A stretch of DNA of 64,000 bases from Cristatella mucedo. Its lineage: Eukaryota; Bryozoa; Phylactolaemata; Cristatellidae. The DNA is taken from contig WPIO01000007.1 in NCBI GenBank assembly GCA_009760855.2, positions 6,932,501 through 6,996,500 on the forward strand. The letters run 5' to 3'. This document shows positions 35,053 through 45,758 of the stretch, piece after piece (the stretch's first letter is position 1; every line of letters begins with the position of its first letter). The notes below the pieces were generated by a model, which had not been told where the DNA came from, did no database searches, and saw only the letters and a list, made by a program, of their open reading frames with translations. Both the position numbers and the translations under genes were made by a program.

Positions 35053-36500
35053 CAGAGCCGTAGTGATTTCTTTCGGCGCTCGGGGACTAAGCTACAAATG
35101 GCACCCCTCTCGTGTGAAAAACTGCTGCCATAGCTCCATCACAAAAGAAATGCAAAAAACACACGCAAGCAGGCCTATTGAGTTGAGAAAGTTTTACTAA
35201 CGTTAGTAAAAGTGCAAGGTAGCTATTACGGTTTTAACTTTAGGAAATGCTTCTGGCCTTGAACGTGGTAAACTGGTCTATTACAGTTGAGAAGTCAATA
35301 TTTTCCAGTGTTTCTTTCTCTATGCTTAACAAGGCCAAATCAGAGAATCTATCTTACCCCATTGATGCTCTCGGATAAGACAGGATTATCTTCAGCTTGC
35401 TAAAGGAATGGTTACAACTGGCAACTGGTACAGCTAGAATGAAAAGAACTTGCCAGGCAACACTCAAATTAGGAAACACATATGCTTCATAGCCGACAAG
35501 GAAAGATATGAGTTCCAGTGGTGTCTTCAGTGCCGAGTCGCGACGTGTAGCAAGAAGCATTTTACAGTCACATATTTCATTGTACAGCTCTGTTCCATCT
35601 ACGTCTAAACGATAGAAACCTCCAAGATCTAGTAGACATTGCTGGCGGAGTTTGGTCTGGTCAAGTATATTTAAAAGCTTCTCAATTTTCAACAAGAAAT
35701 CAAATTTGGAATCTGTGAGGTCTGTGGGCCGAGAAAACCTAGCTGTAATTTCTTGTCGGAGATAAAAATCTTTGCTTTCCTTCATTAATTTGTTAAATCT
35801 CCTCCACCCTTAGAAATACATCGCGACTGAGTTCTCCAGGAATCCGTGTCCTTTGGTCGATTCTTCGTTAAACTGCAGGTTCCCACAATTCACATCTCTT
35901 TTTGGCATCTATTAGTGATTTCTGGCACAGGTCTTCTCGAAGTCATGACAACTCAATCTCAAGAGAGTGGAGGTCACAAGAGGCGTCTTTGGAGTTCATC
36001 TTTGGATCATGCAGTCTTTTCTGAACGCAGTCAATCTTCCTTAAGAGGCTGTACAAAAATGGCAATAGAGACCGCAATTTAAAGCTCAAAATAAAATTTA
36101 AGAGACTGCCAGCTTTACTTCTTGTTTCAAGTGTTTCAGTTGTGTCCTCAGACAGTTTCTCCAAAAGACCTGCAAAGCTGTTCAGTCCATCATTGATAGC
36201 GTTCACATCTTCACTCTTGCACACCACTTTGTTGGAGAGTCACTTTTGACAGTGATAGCTAAGAATTTCTTCAGCTCTTCGCACCTCAAATTTTATCTTA
36301 AAAAGAATAATTAGGTGGTCTTTATGGTTCCAAAAAATCATTAGAATGGAAGCTTAACTTGCAGCACGAACTCCTGCCAGGTTCAAGCTGTGGTTATCAA
36401 AGCTTGCAAAAATTGCCTTCTCATTTCTGGACAGTATTCCCTTTTGAACACCTGATGGGTGGCCAGACATGACTGCTGCTTTGTCGTAGCACAGCTAATC
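35053..36500 (-). mobile_element. Second hAT-type transposase copy (ZMYM/DUF4371-like), 5' truncated
   Basis: On the minus strand: LCYDKAAVMSGHPSGVQKGI and NHSLNLAGVRAAS near 36360-36500, then EDVNAINDGLNSFAGLLEKL with IDCVQKRLHDPKMN (35943-36227), then the C-terminal dimerisation region ending FILAVPVASCNHSFSKLKII (35354-35785). Stops and frameshifts separate the blocks. Downstream, CAGAGCCGTAGTG at 35053 resembles a hAT terminal repeat and would be its 3' end. The other terminus is missing. It is in the opposite orientation to the copy at 24.8-26.9 kb. Confidence 0.8.
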
Positions 36501-36504
36501 AAGT

Positions 36505-37345
36505 AAGCCTAGCTTGGGTGGTCTACTCTAGTGTGTCGGTGCTCAGCCGCGGCATGCCGGCTCGCCCTTTAACGCGGCCTAGCAGGCCGTGCTTGCCATT
36601 GGCACGACGCAGCCCGCCTGTGGCAGACAGGTCAGGGCGAGCGGTCGGGAGCTCGGGAGTTGGAACGCGGACGGAGGGATGAATGGCCGAGTGTGTGCGT
36701 TGCGCTGCGAGCGCCAGCCGAATGCTGGGTGGTTACAACTGCCTCGGCCTTTTCGTGTCGTAGCATGTATGCCGCCAGAGCGTCAAGCTAGAGCTTGGTC
36801 TGAGTCTGTAAACATTCTTAAATAGCTCAGCTAGCAATAGTAAAGTCCGTTGAAACAAGGACTTGCTTGAAATCACGATTGGTATTCTCACATGAAAAAC
36901 TTGATAGCAAATATTCGCGATTCGTCTGGCTTTTGGAGCCTGTAACAACCGCACCCGGGCACACCAGTTCGCCCCTCGTCCACTGCTGCTGCGCCTCAGG
37001 CCAAAACAGAGGTAACATTAAATAAAACGACCAAGCACATGGGCCCTGTGTTTTAAGGGCATACTTTCGTCTTTACCTTGAAGGCACGGTGGACTTACTG
37101 TCGAAAAATTGTGGATGCCCTCCGCAAAAGCCCTTGTTTATGGGACGTCGCGAGCTTGTGACTTGAGATACAGATACTAAGGCGACGGGGATAGTGGCAA
37201 TCTTAGAAAGTTAAAATAAAAAATTACAAGGAGGTGAATCGTAGATGAACATTTCCTAACTCCTAAACAAAATCATTTTCCCCATGACCCTTTTGGGGTC
37301 ATGGGGGGCCAAGTAGGAAGCAAGACGGAAAGAAAACTGACAGTG
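36505..37345. other. No gene seen
   Basis: GC-rich at 36530-36800, then average. The upstream terminus of the hAT copy was not found here. Confidence 0.5.
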
Positions 37346-37348
37346 TTA

Positions 37349-38507
37349 AGCCTGGTTTAGACGGCGAATCTTGCTTCCTACATACTCGAGTCTTCGGCGT
37401 ATACGTCACCAATACCGGGAGGAGGCGGTCCGTACTTAGGAGAAGACTTGGCGGAGACTCAGCATCCAGACTAGGTTTTACTTTTTCAGCCAAGACTTAG
37501 CACTGACTGACCATCAAAAAGCAGCTAGGCCACTGCAGCTGACTATGAATATGGCTGCAAGGCTAGTCTTCAAGTCCCAGAGATTTGACCAATGTCTCCT
37601 TTGCTAAAAGAGCTAGGGTGGCTGCCGGTTGATCAAGGGATACAGAGCAAAGTTCATACGCTGACCCAGAAGGCCCACCACGGGTTGGCTCCTCCATACC
37701 TAGCTGAACTGCTGCACCAGTTTCCGCCTTCGAGTGCCATCGGGTCCTGTATGAACAATAAATTAGCTGTTCTGTTTCTCCCCTTAAAGACCAATGGCGA
37801 CAGAAGCTTTAGCTCTGCAGGTACTAGACTTCGGAACTCACTTCCACAATTTTTATGCAACGACAACTATTCTCCTGCTGCCGAATATGGCTCATCCTTT
37901 TCAGTGGTCCTGAGCTGCTACTTCCATGCCACTTACTATCTCAACTGCTCTCCCGACTCAGCTATGCTTCTCACTTTCTCTTTGTTGCGTGAGACGAAGT
38001 CTGTTGGCTACCGAATGCGTACCGAAAGCCGCTTGGGCTGTGAGTGCCCTATACAAAACTCTCCTGCGTAACACCCACGTAGTCTTTATGGCTTTGTGGA
38101 GTTGCAGACGGTCTTACATAAGACAGTCATGGCCGCCGTTCTAGCTATGCCTACTGCGGTGCTTTGTAAGGAACGGTGGACTGCTTGACCAGCGAAATCA
38201 TCGATGCGTTCCTGGTGAGTCCCTGTTTACCGGACACACTGAGTTTGGGATTTAATAATCAGACTTGGAGGCGGCGAGCATGAAGGTCCTAGCGGAAAGA
38301 TTTCATTCTACCAGTAATATTACGTTAGCGAAGCCTGGCCGCAGAGAAATGCCTTAGCTATCCCATGAGCAATCAGTCGACGGGGCGAGTAGGAAGCCAG
38401 ACTGTGAGCAAGACTGCCGTCTAAGCCTCCTACAAACCGGAAGACCGTAGTAAGACTCGAGTAGGGGGAAGCAGGTAAGAAGCAAGATTCGCCGTCTAAA
38501 CCAAGCT
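37349..38507. mobile_element. Non-autonomous TIR DNA transposon with TTA duplication, containing L2 copy B6
   Basis: Left end AGCCTGGTTTAGACGGCG..AATCTTGCTTC (from 37349) matches the inverted right end AGCTTGGTTTAGACGGCG..AATCTTGCTTC (ending at 38507). Both arms continue to ACTCGAGTCTT. TTA flanks both sides (37346-37348 and 38508-38510), a size and sequence typical of the PIF/Harbinger superfamily. No transposase is seen. L2 copy B6 sits inside. Confidence 0.7.
37515..38130 (+). mobile_element. L2-like family B fragment (B6) nested in a TIR element
   Basis: Frame AARLVFKSQ, then (with a shift) MSPLLKELGWLPVDQGIQSK, FSSAGTRLRNSLPQFLCNDN and GYRMRTESRLGCECPIQNSP, followed by ctttgtggagttgcagacgg. 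It lies wholly between the two inverted repeats of the surrounding DNA transposon, so it inserted later. Confidence 0.85.
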
Positions 38508-38514
38508 TTAGCTT

Positions 38515-39020
38515 ACTACAAGAGTGAAGACCAATGCAGGACACAAGCAGGACAGAAGCCAGAAAACTTACCGCGTAAACGTCACTTAAGGGTGCTATGA
38601 GCGTATCTTATTTTGGCGTTTATTAATGCGTTTATTTGGCGTTTTCCGCGGTGCACAGCTGGCACAGCTTCACAGTCATTGTCGGTGCTGTCGTTTGCAG
38701 ACAGGGCGCCCTTGCACTAGCCACTTCTTCGTAAAATTATACCAGCCCGACTTGGGCTCGTCTGCGCGCTGTCTTATTTGACTCGTTAGCGCACGGCATC
38801 TTACAATTTGCAACGACTTCGAAGACAGTGCATCGCGCCCTACGCCGGACAGAGTCCTCGGGCGTTAGCGGGGCTACTATTTATGATGTGCTTTCATCGT
38901 CCGCGTTAATATTTGAAAAAAATTCGAAAAAGAATGGTCGCGAAAGTAAACGTCCAAACTGAAAAACGCCGCGGGCTCGCGACCTGCGCATCAGTGGGGT
39001 GAGCGTGGTGGCTTATTGCA
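38515..39020. other. No gene seen
   Basis: Unique sequence between two DNA transposon remains. Confidence 0.5.
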
Positions 39021-39023
39021 GCC

Positions 39024-39133
39024 CGGTTGTAGGACATTTCCCCCGAACGTTTCCCCCCCCCGAGATTTCCCCCTGATGGACCCTGGGACATTCCTCCCTG
39101 ACATTTTCTCCCAGCGTAGGATATTCCCCCCTT
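39024..39133 (+). mobile_element. Orphan terminus of the GACATTTCCC-type TIR element
   Basis: Starts CGGTTGTAGGACATTTCCCC and repeats the theme GACATTTCCCC / ATTTCCCCC four to five times with decay. The first bases match the inverted right end of the element at 45134-45873. The partner end is not found before the Tigger-like element that begins at 39170. Confidence 0.6.
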
Positions 39134-39169
39134 TGTTGTTGAATGTATGGCTAAAAATTCAGATGTATA

Positions 39170-39806
39170 CAGTCGTCCCTCTTTTATCGTGGTTAATCGG
39201 TTCCAGACTCTGCCGTGCTAGGTGAATTTCCACGAAGTACGATTCTTTATTTATAAATCAAATATTTTCGTAACTAGACTGTAGAAAACCTGTTCACGAC
39301 CCTCTAATGAAATTTAACATTATTAAAGCTGTATGGACATGAAATAACACGCTTTTAGTCGCCATTACACCCGAATTACCCAATGTATTAGACAAAGTAA
39401 GGGATTGTAAGACGTATTAGACGTTACAAGTATCATATTATTATTATTGCACATTTAATTACGCGCACGCATTTTTTACACACAGCCACTAACTTGTGGA
39501 AATAGTGTGATTTGTTCGATGATGATTATGATGAGGTGTACTGCACGGCCAAGAAGAGCAAAGTTGCTGCTCTCAATGAGGCTGCACCGGACGTTGAAGG
39601 AATTGTGGGGGTGCTCGTATACATAGACCAACAGTCCATACGTACAGTAATTTTAAATTTAATTGTGATATGGGTGCACAATCGACAACCGATCGCGAAC
39701 TGTATCATTTTCACGATCTCGATCAACTGTTTAATGAATATATTTGAAAAGACCGCGATGGCGTGAAGCCGCGAAAGTCAAAGCGCGAAGTGGCGAGCGA
39801 CGACTT
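39170..39806. mobile_element. Tigger/pogo-like (Tc1/mariner superfamily) MITE
   Basis: Left end CAGTCGTCCCTCTTTTATCG, preceded by TA, and right end (inverted) AAGTCGTCGCTCGCCACTTC, followed by TA, give short inverted repeats and a TA duplication. Sub-terminal sequence (ggttaatcggttccagac on the left, acttcgcgctttgac read inverted on the right) has the flavour of widespread Tigger/pogo derivatives. It is 637 bases and has no transposase frame. Confidence 0.75.
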
Positions 39807-40087
39807 TATATATGCATGATCAAATAAAGTTCACGATCTATTGAAGTAAAACAACTCTGTGTAAGCGGCGACTCGATAGCACGACTGATGGAGGTGGTAC
39901 GGCCAGCGCGGCGGCGTCGGCCGCAACGGCGGCGGTGAGATTTGGACGGGCGGTAGCGGTGCCGATGTCTGGAGGGGCGGCGGCGGTGGTTGCGTCGGCA
40001 GCGTCAGCGGCGGCCGATGATACTACGCGCTCGCGGCTGCTGTCGAGAGCGTCTGCAGCTGGCCGTGTCTACGTCCTGCTGTGGCAC

Positions 40088-40322
40088 ATCCTGTCGAGCC
40101 TTCCTGAGCTGCTACTATCATGCTACTCGCTACCTCAACTGCTCTCCTGACCCAGGTATGCTTCCCAATTTCTCTTTGTAGCGTGAGATGAAGTCTGCTG
40201 GCTACCAAATGCGTACCGAAAGCCGCTTAGGCTGTGTTCGCTATACAAAACTCTCCTGCGTAACACCCACGTAGTCTTTATGGCTTTGTGGAGTTGCAGA
40301 CAGAAATACAACACATTACGTT
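40088..40322 (+). mobile_element. L2-like family B 3' end (B7)
   Basis: From cctgagctgctactatcatg through the accgaaagccgcttaggctg block to ctttgtggagttgcagacag and an ACATTACG end. It follows directly on GGC-rich DNA. Confidence 0.8.
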
Positions 40323-40324
40323 AG

Positions 40325-40596
40325 AGACCGGTTTTTTCTTGCTGCCCTCGCTTCTATTCGTTTCTCCCTCCGGCCCAATGTATTGGATCGGCTCGTACCC
40401 AGGCAATATTATAGGGAGTAGGAGGGGCTCGCGGTTGGTTGGTCCTGTGTGGTGTCAGCTTCCTTAAGTTTAATTATGACAACGCGTTTTACTTATTCGC
40501 GAGCCTACAGTGGGCCGACGTGCCATCGTGGTCGCATCTTCTCCTAGCTCCGCAAAGACGCACCTTAATTCACCAAGGTCTAGTGCTTTCAAGCTG

Positions 40597-40682
<86 letters not shown>

Positions 40683-41485
40683 CTGTCTGTCTTTCTCTCT
40701 GCCTCTCTCGCGTCCGTCGATAGGCTACGGGTTCACTCAGCGCCCCGCACGACACGTGGCACCGACTCGGCTCGAGGCAGCTTCTGGGCGCAACCTATTC
40801 ACTTCCGCCATCTCACAGCTTCTCAGAAAGGGGCGAGATTTTCTCGAGCCACTTGAGCATGCACTATCACTGGCTCTAGGCTCTTCGCATGCACCGCTGC
40901 CGGCAAGGAAGCGGCGCCGCTTGCGGCTGCCAAGCCAAGTCATGGATGCGTCTCGTATTACCGGGCTAGCGCCGGGCACCTGTGTGCGGTTCGCAGGCCC
41001 TCGCACCCTCGTCGGGCGTTACCTAATTTAGACTTGCAATGTAATCGAGTCAGCTGCGCGTGCCCTGCGCCGCCGGCTGAGCCCCTCTGAGCTTGATGGC
41101 TGGGCGAACCGTCCAGCCGCGAAATTGGCGTGTTGTCGCGTAAGCAGTGCCGGCTGCTTAGTGCAAATGTGCCTCGCTCGAGGTGACGACCGAGTTTTGC
41201 ATTCGATCGAAGCAATCTGGTTTATCTAAAGAGTACAGCATCGGCCTTGGATGCCAATTGGCTTTCAAAGACTTTTATTGATTGCTCGATGTCTGACCCG
41301 TCTTAGGCTCGCGGAGCACTGGCAGCGGATGTGACGCAATGACGTTCGAAAGCGCCTCCGCCTCGGCCGCTCCCGCAGCTGCTGAGCGTCTTCAGAGTCC
41401 GCCGCTTAACCTTGCGGCAATTGCAAGACAGCCGCCGCTTGCCTCAACGCCGGAGCATTAAGGAGGACGTGTTGCCACGCAGGCT
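40325..41485. other. No recognised gene
   Basis: CT microsatellite in a GC-rich setting. The frame 40510-41031 spans the microsatellite and is low-complexity. Confidence 0.5.
40599..40680. repeat. (CT)n microsatellite
   Basis: About 80 bases of pure CT, then a mixed ctgcctctgtctgtctttct tail. Confidence 0.95.
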
Positions 41486-41489
41486 ATCC

Positions 41490-41866
41490 ATGAGCTACAC
41501 CTCGTACGAATCTCAAAGCCATCGAAGACCGAGCCGTTAGTTCTGAGTCTCCTAAAGCCCGGAACTCACTTCCGACTGAGACCACGACATCATCCGACTT
41601 GACGGCATTTGAAAGGAGCTAAAAACGCGTCTATTTATCACGCCATTTATTGGATCCGTGCAATTCGTCATTTGTGTGCTTATGCGTGCTGACACTATGC
41701 AAGCTGCATGTCACCTCTAACAATGTTATACTTTCTGTCATTAAGCATACTGTGACTAACCATTCGACCATGCATCTTTTGCAGCATATATGTAAAGTGC
41801 CTAGAAAGAGATTAGGTTGTCTTATGGCGCTAAGCAAATGTATTATTACTATCATTATCATTATTA
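41490..41866 (+). mobile_element. L2-like family A fragment (A13), C-terminal end and tail
   Basis: Decayed frames around cctcgtacgaatctcaaagc and cctaaagcccggaactcac precede the 3' UTR and a stem-loop of mixed type (aaagtgcctagaaagagatt, tcttatggcgct), then an ATTATTACTATCATTATC tail. Confidence 0.7.
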
Positions 41867-44636
41867 ACATGAGACTTTGGATTTTCTGACTGAGTTCGGT
41901 CTTTGGCCTTCTGGTTGGTTTTTTGTCTAGCGGGCAACGATCTGTCATTTTTAGTCATGAATAATTCCACGCATCAAAGGGTGGAGCAAACGATTTGAAG
42001 TTTTAATGTAATAATAATAATAATAATACACTTGATAAAGCGCCCTCAGAGAACTCAATCTCTTTCTAGGCGCTTTACATTTCCTGCAAAGGGAACCGCG
42101 ATTGACTGGCTAGTGATATCATCCTTGATAAACAACATGAATAACATAGTTAGGTGTGACATGCACACTGTCAGCATGCAAGTGTGGTTAGTGGCAGCAT
42201 GCACAGCGTCAGCACGTACAAGCACATAAAGAATGAATCACATGGACCCACTAAATGCTGTCCTAAATAAGTGCGTTTTAAAGTTCTTTTTAAATGTGGT
42301 CAAATCAGGGGATGTTCTGACGCAAGTCGAGAGGGAGTTCCAGGCTTTGGGAGCATACGAATGCACGGTCTCCGAAGGATTTGATGTTTGTACGAAGTAT
42401 TGGTAAGCTTTTGGATTCCGAAAAGCGGGTGGTACGATGCTTTGCCTGTTGGGGGAGTAGATCTGAAACATAGGCTGGAGCCAAAGAATGAAGTGACCTA
42501 AAAGTCAGCGACAAAACCTTGAAGTCGATCCATTGCTTGACTGAAAGCGAGTGCAGGTCGGCGAGAAGTAGTGTGATGTGGCAACTGCGACGCTCACGAT
42601 AGACAAGCTTAGCTGCACAGTTTTGCGCCAGCTGTAAGCGCATGATTGCACATGCCGGTAGGCCAGAAAGCAGTGAGCTACAGAAGTCTAGATGGAATGT
42701 CACAAATGCATGGACCAACTTAAATGTGATATTCTTTTCTAAACGAGCCAAAATTTTGAAATGTTATGTAGCTGGGAGTAGGCAGATTTGACTGTGGAGC
42801 TTATGTAGTCGTCTAACTAAAGGTCACTTTGGAACATGGCACCTAGATTTCGTGCAGATTCAACAGGAGATATGCTGGCAGAGCCGATTTTGAGCGTCAG
42901 CCTTTCCAATTTCTGAATCACACTGGGTTTGCCCATAAATAGTAAGTGAGTTTTATCATCATTTAATTAAAGAAAATTTGCTGCCATCCATGTGCGGATG
43001 TCATCAATACATGCAGCACGAGAGTTAAAGGAATTCGAGGTGCTTAAAGGCTGGGAGGGATCAAAGCAAAAGTACAATTGAGTTTCATCTGCATGGAAGT
43101 GAAAGCCTAGATTGTGCTTGGTAATCACATCGGCAAGAGGGAAAGTATAAACCGTGAAAAGAACCGGATCCTGTACGGAGCCCTGAGTTATCCTATATTT
43201 CAGAGATACCTCGAAGGATCTTTGTCCATTCACGTCAATACTCTGGAATCTCCCACTGAGATAGGAACTGAACCATTGCAGAGCAGTGCCAGTGATGCCA
43301 AGGCGAGGTGAGAGGTACTCAAGAGAGAAGAACCCTGGTGATCGATAGTATCAAAAGCTCCCGAAAGATCGAGCAAAACAAGCAAAGATACTCTACCCAT
43401 GTCTCTCGTCCTAAGTAGGTCATTGTACACCCTAAAATGCCGATTCTGTGGAGTGATTAGCTCTAAAGCCAGACTGGAACTTACTAGCAAGGTTTGAAGT
43501 TTCACTATATGAGTTCAGCTGGTCCGCCATGACTGGTTCCAGTGTCTTTGATGGGAATGGTAGAAGGGAGAAATGCGGTAGTTGCCTAAATTCTCTCTGT
43601 CGACAGTTGCAACCTTGATTAGTGGGTTGACTACAGCCTTTTTGAAAGATATTGAAACATGACCTGAGGCTACTGACATACTTATGATGTTAGCTATGCA
43701 TGGTCGCCAGAAGTAGATCTATGCATTGAAGAAGCAGGACAATAGGAATAGGGTCTGTATGAATAGTTATCTTCTGTGATAGAGATTTGAGCTGTGGGTC
43801 ACTCGTGGCCTTGTAAAATGTAGACATTGCTGCATGGAATTGAGTTACATTATCATAAAATATATGCTGCTAGCATTAGCAACTAACGGGTTACGTCTAT
43901 TTTGTTGACACAGAAGCTGGAGGAGATATTGACCACATAGCTCAGCTAAATCATCAGGTTCACCAGATAAGGTGTTAGCTAACACTAGGTTCACTAGATA
44001 AGGAGCTAAATAGCTGTTTTTTTATTGGGATATGAGCTTCAGAACAAGGACATTAGTGGCCTCTTTAAATGAAGACGAGATGCTGCAGGGAATTAAGGGA
44101 CGTAATCCCAAATTGGATGCTGTCATCTTGGGGATGGACTACGTGATCTTGACATGGAAGCGATCAGCTAGAGGAGCGATCAGCTAGATCATTACAAGGA
44201 TCCCTGGGTAAGGAGCTAACCTTATGTTAAGGAGACGGTTTGATCGTACACCTCAGCATTTTCGGACGGTGCATCTGTGATTCAACAATGTTTTTTGTAG
44301 AAGCTAGACTCAGCCTTTGCTAGGATCAATTGGTATGATCTACAATATTCCTCGTATGCCTGTCAATAAACAGTCAGTGCTGACCTTTTTTATGCTTGTT
44401 CAAGCTTGCACTTAGTAGACCTAGCTAGATAAATGTTAGCAGTAAACGATAGGCCGTCTGGGCGAGGGCGCACGGTGTGCTTAGTAAGAGTTCCACAGGC
44501 TCTCTGGGTGAGGGCGCACAGTGCACTTAATCAGAGGTGCAAACTCATCAATGCATAATTCCAGGAATTACAATTAAGATATAATTATATTATAATAAAA
44601 TATAATAAGATAATTGGATATGATAAGGACTTAGGC

Positions 44637-45098
44637 GCCAAAGGCCCGCCACGGCTAGGCTCCTCCGTACCTAGCTGAACTGCTGCACCAGTTTCAGCCT
44701 CTTCGTGCCCTCAGGTCCTGTATGGACAATAAATTAGCTGTTCTGTTTCTCCCCTTAAAGACCGCTGGCGACAGAAGCTTTAGCTCTGCAGGTACTAGAC
44801 TGCGGAACTCACTTCCACAATTTTTATGCAACGACAACTATTCTCCTGCTGCCGAATATGGCTCATCCTTTTCAGCGGTCCTGAGCTGCTACTTCCATGC
44901 TACTCACTATCTCAACTGCTCTCCTGACTCTGCTATGCATCCAACTGTCTTCTGTTGCATGAGATGAAGTCTATTGGCTACCGAATGCATACCGAAAATC
45001 GGTTAGGCTGTGAGTGCGCTATACAAAACTCTCCCGCGTAACTCCCACATAGTCTTTATCGCTTTGTGGAGTTACAGACGAAGATACATTACATTTTA
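44637..45098 (+). mobile_element. L2-like family B fragment (B8) nested in A14
   Basis: From LAPPYLAELLHQFQP-equivalent sequence through MDNKLAVLFLPLKTAGDRSF and FSSAGTRLRNSLPQFLCNDN to the family-B tail (gagttacagacgaagataca). AT-rich DNA (44570-44636) lies on its left. It is very similar to B6 over the shared part. Confidence 0.85.
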
Positions 45099-45210
45099 TC
45101 GAGCATATCATCTAGTATTGTGTTGTAGCATTCGGGGTACGGACATTTCCCTCGGATATTTCCCTTGGACATTTCCCCGCTGGAAGAAGACATTTGCCCC
45201 CGGGTAAGTG

Positions 45211-45291
45211 ATTTAGGGTTTAAGGGTGTAGGGTTTAGGGTTTAGGGTTTAGGGTCTAGGGCTTATTGTTTTAAGATTTAGGGTTTAGGGC
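45211..45291 (+). repeat. Telomere-like TTTAGGG tract, interstitial
   Basis: About five clean gtttagg units with decayed neighbours (tttaaggg, tctaggg). It lies inside the TIR element 45134-45873, not at a chromosome end. Confidence 0.85.
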
Positions 45292-45675
45292 GAGCTGTGC
45301 CTCTGCCGTCAAAATCCACCCTAGCTCGTATCCCACGCTTTAGTTAGTGTGTATTAGGCCATAACGAGATCTCTTGAGATCGAGTTATACGCAGTAGACC
45401 TCTGAGGCTTCGAGCTCGTTGGCACGAACGCGCGGCACGCCGTAGCTCTCGCCCGCTTTAATGGGTACGAGCGCGTGCCTGGTGGCGTCGAAAGGGACCG
45501 AACTCCCGCGGGACCGGACTGTATACCTCGCCGACGCCGCTGCCGCTGCCGCCGCCGCAGCCACCGAAACCGCCACTGCCGCTCGCTCCATTAGAAACCA
45601 TCTTTCCAATCCATCCATCCTTCTAACTATACTGAGTTGATTTTATTATAATAGAGCGTGAACTTCATTTGATCA

Positions 45676-45695
45676 TGTATATATATATAAATGTA

Positions 45696-45757
<62 letters not shown>
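45676..45757. repeat. (TA)n microsatellite
   Basis: TA run with early AATG interruptions inside the TIR element. Confidence 0.95.
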
Positions 45758-45758
<1 letters not shown>

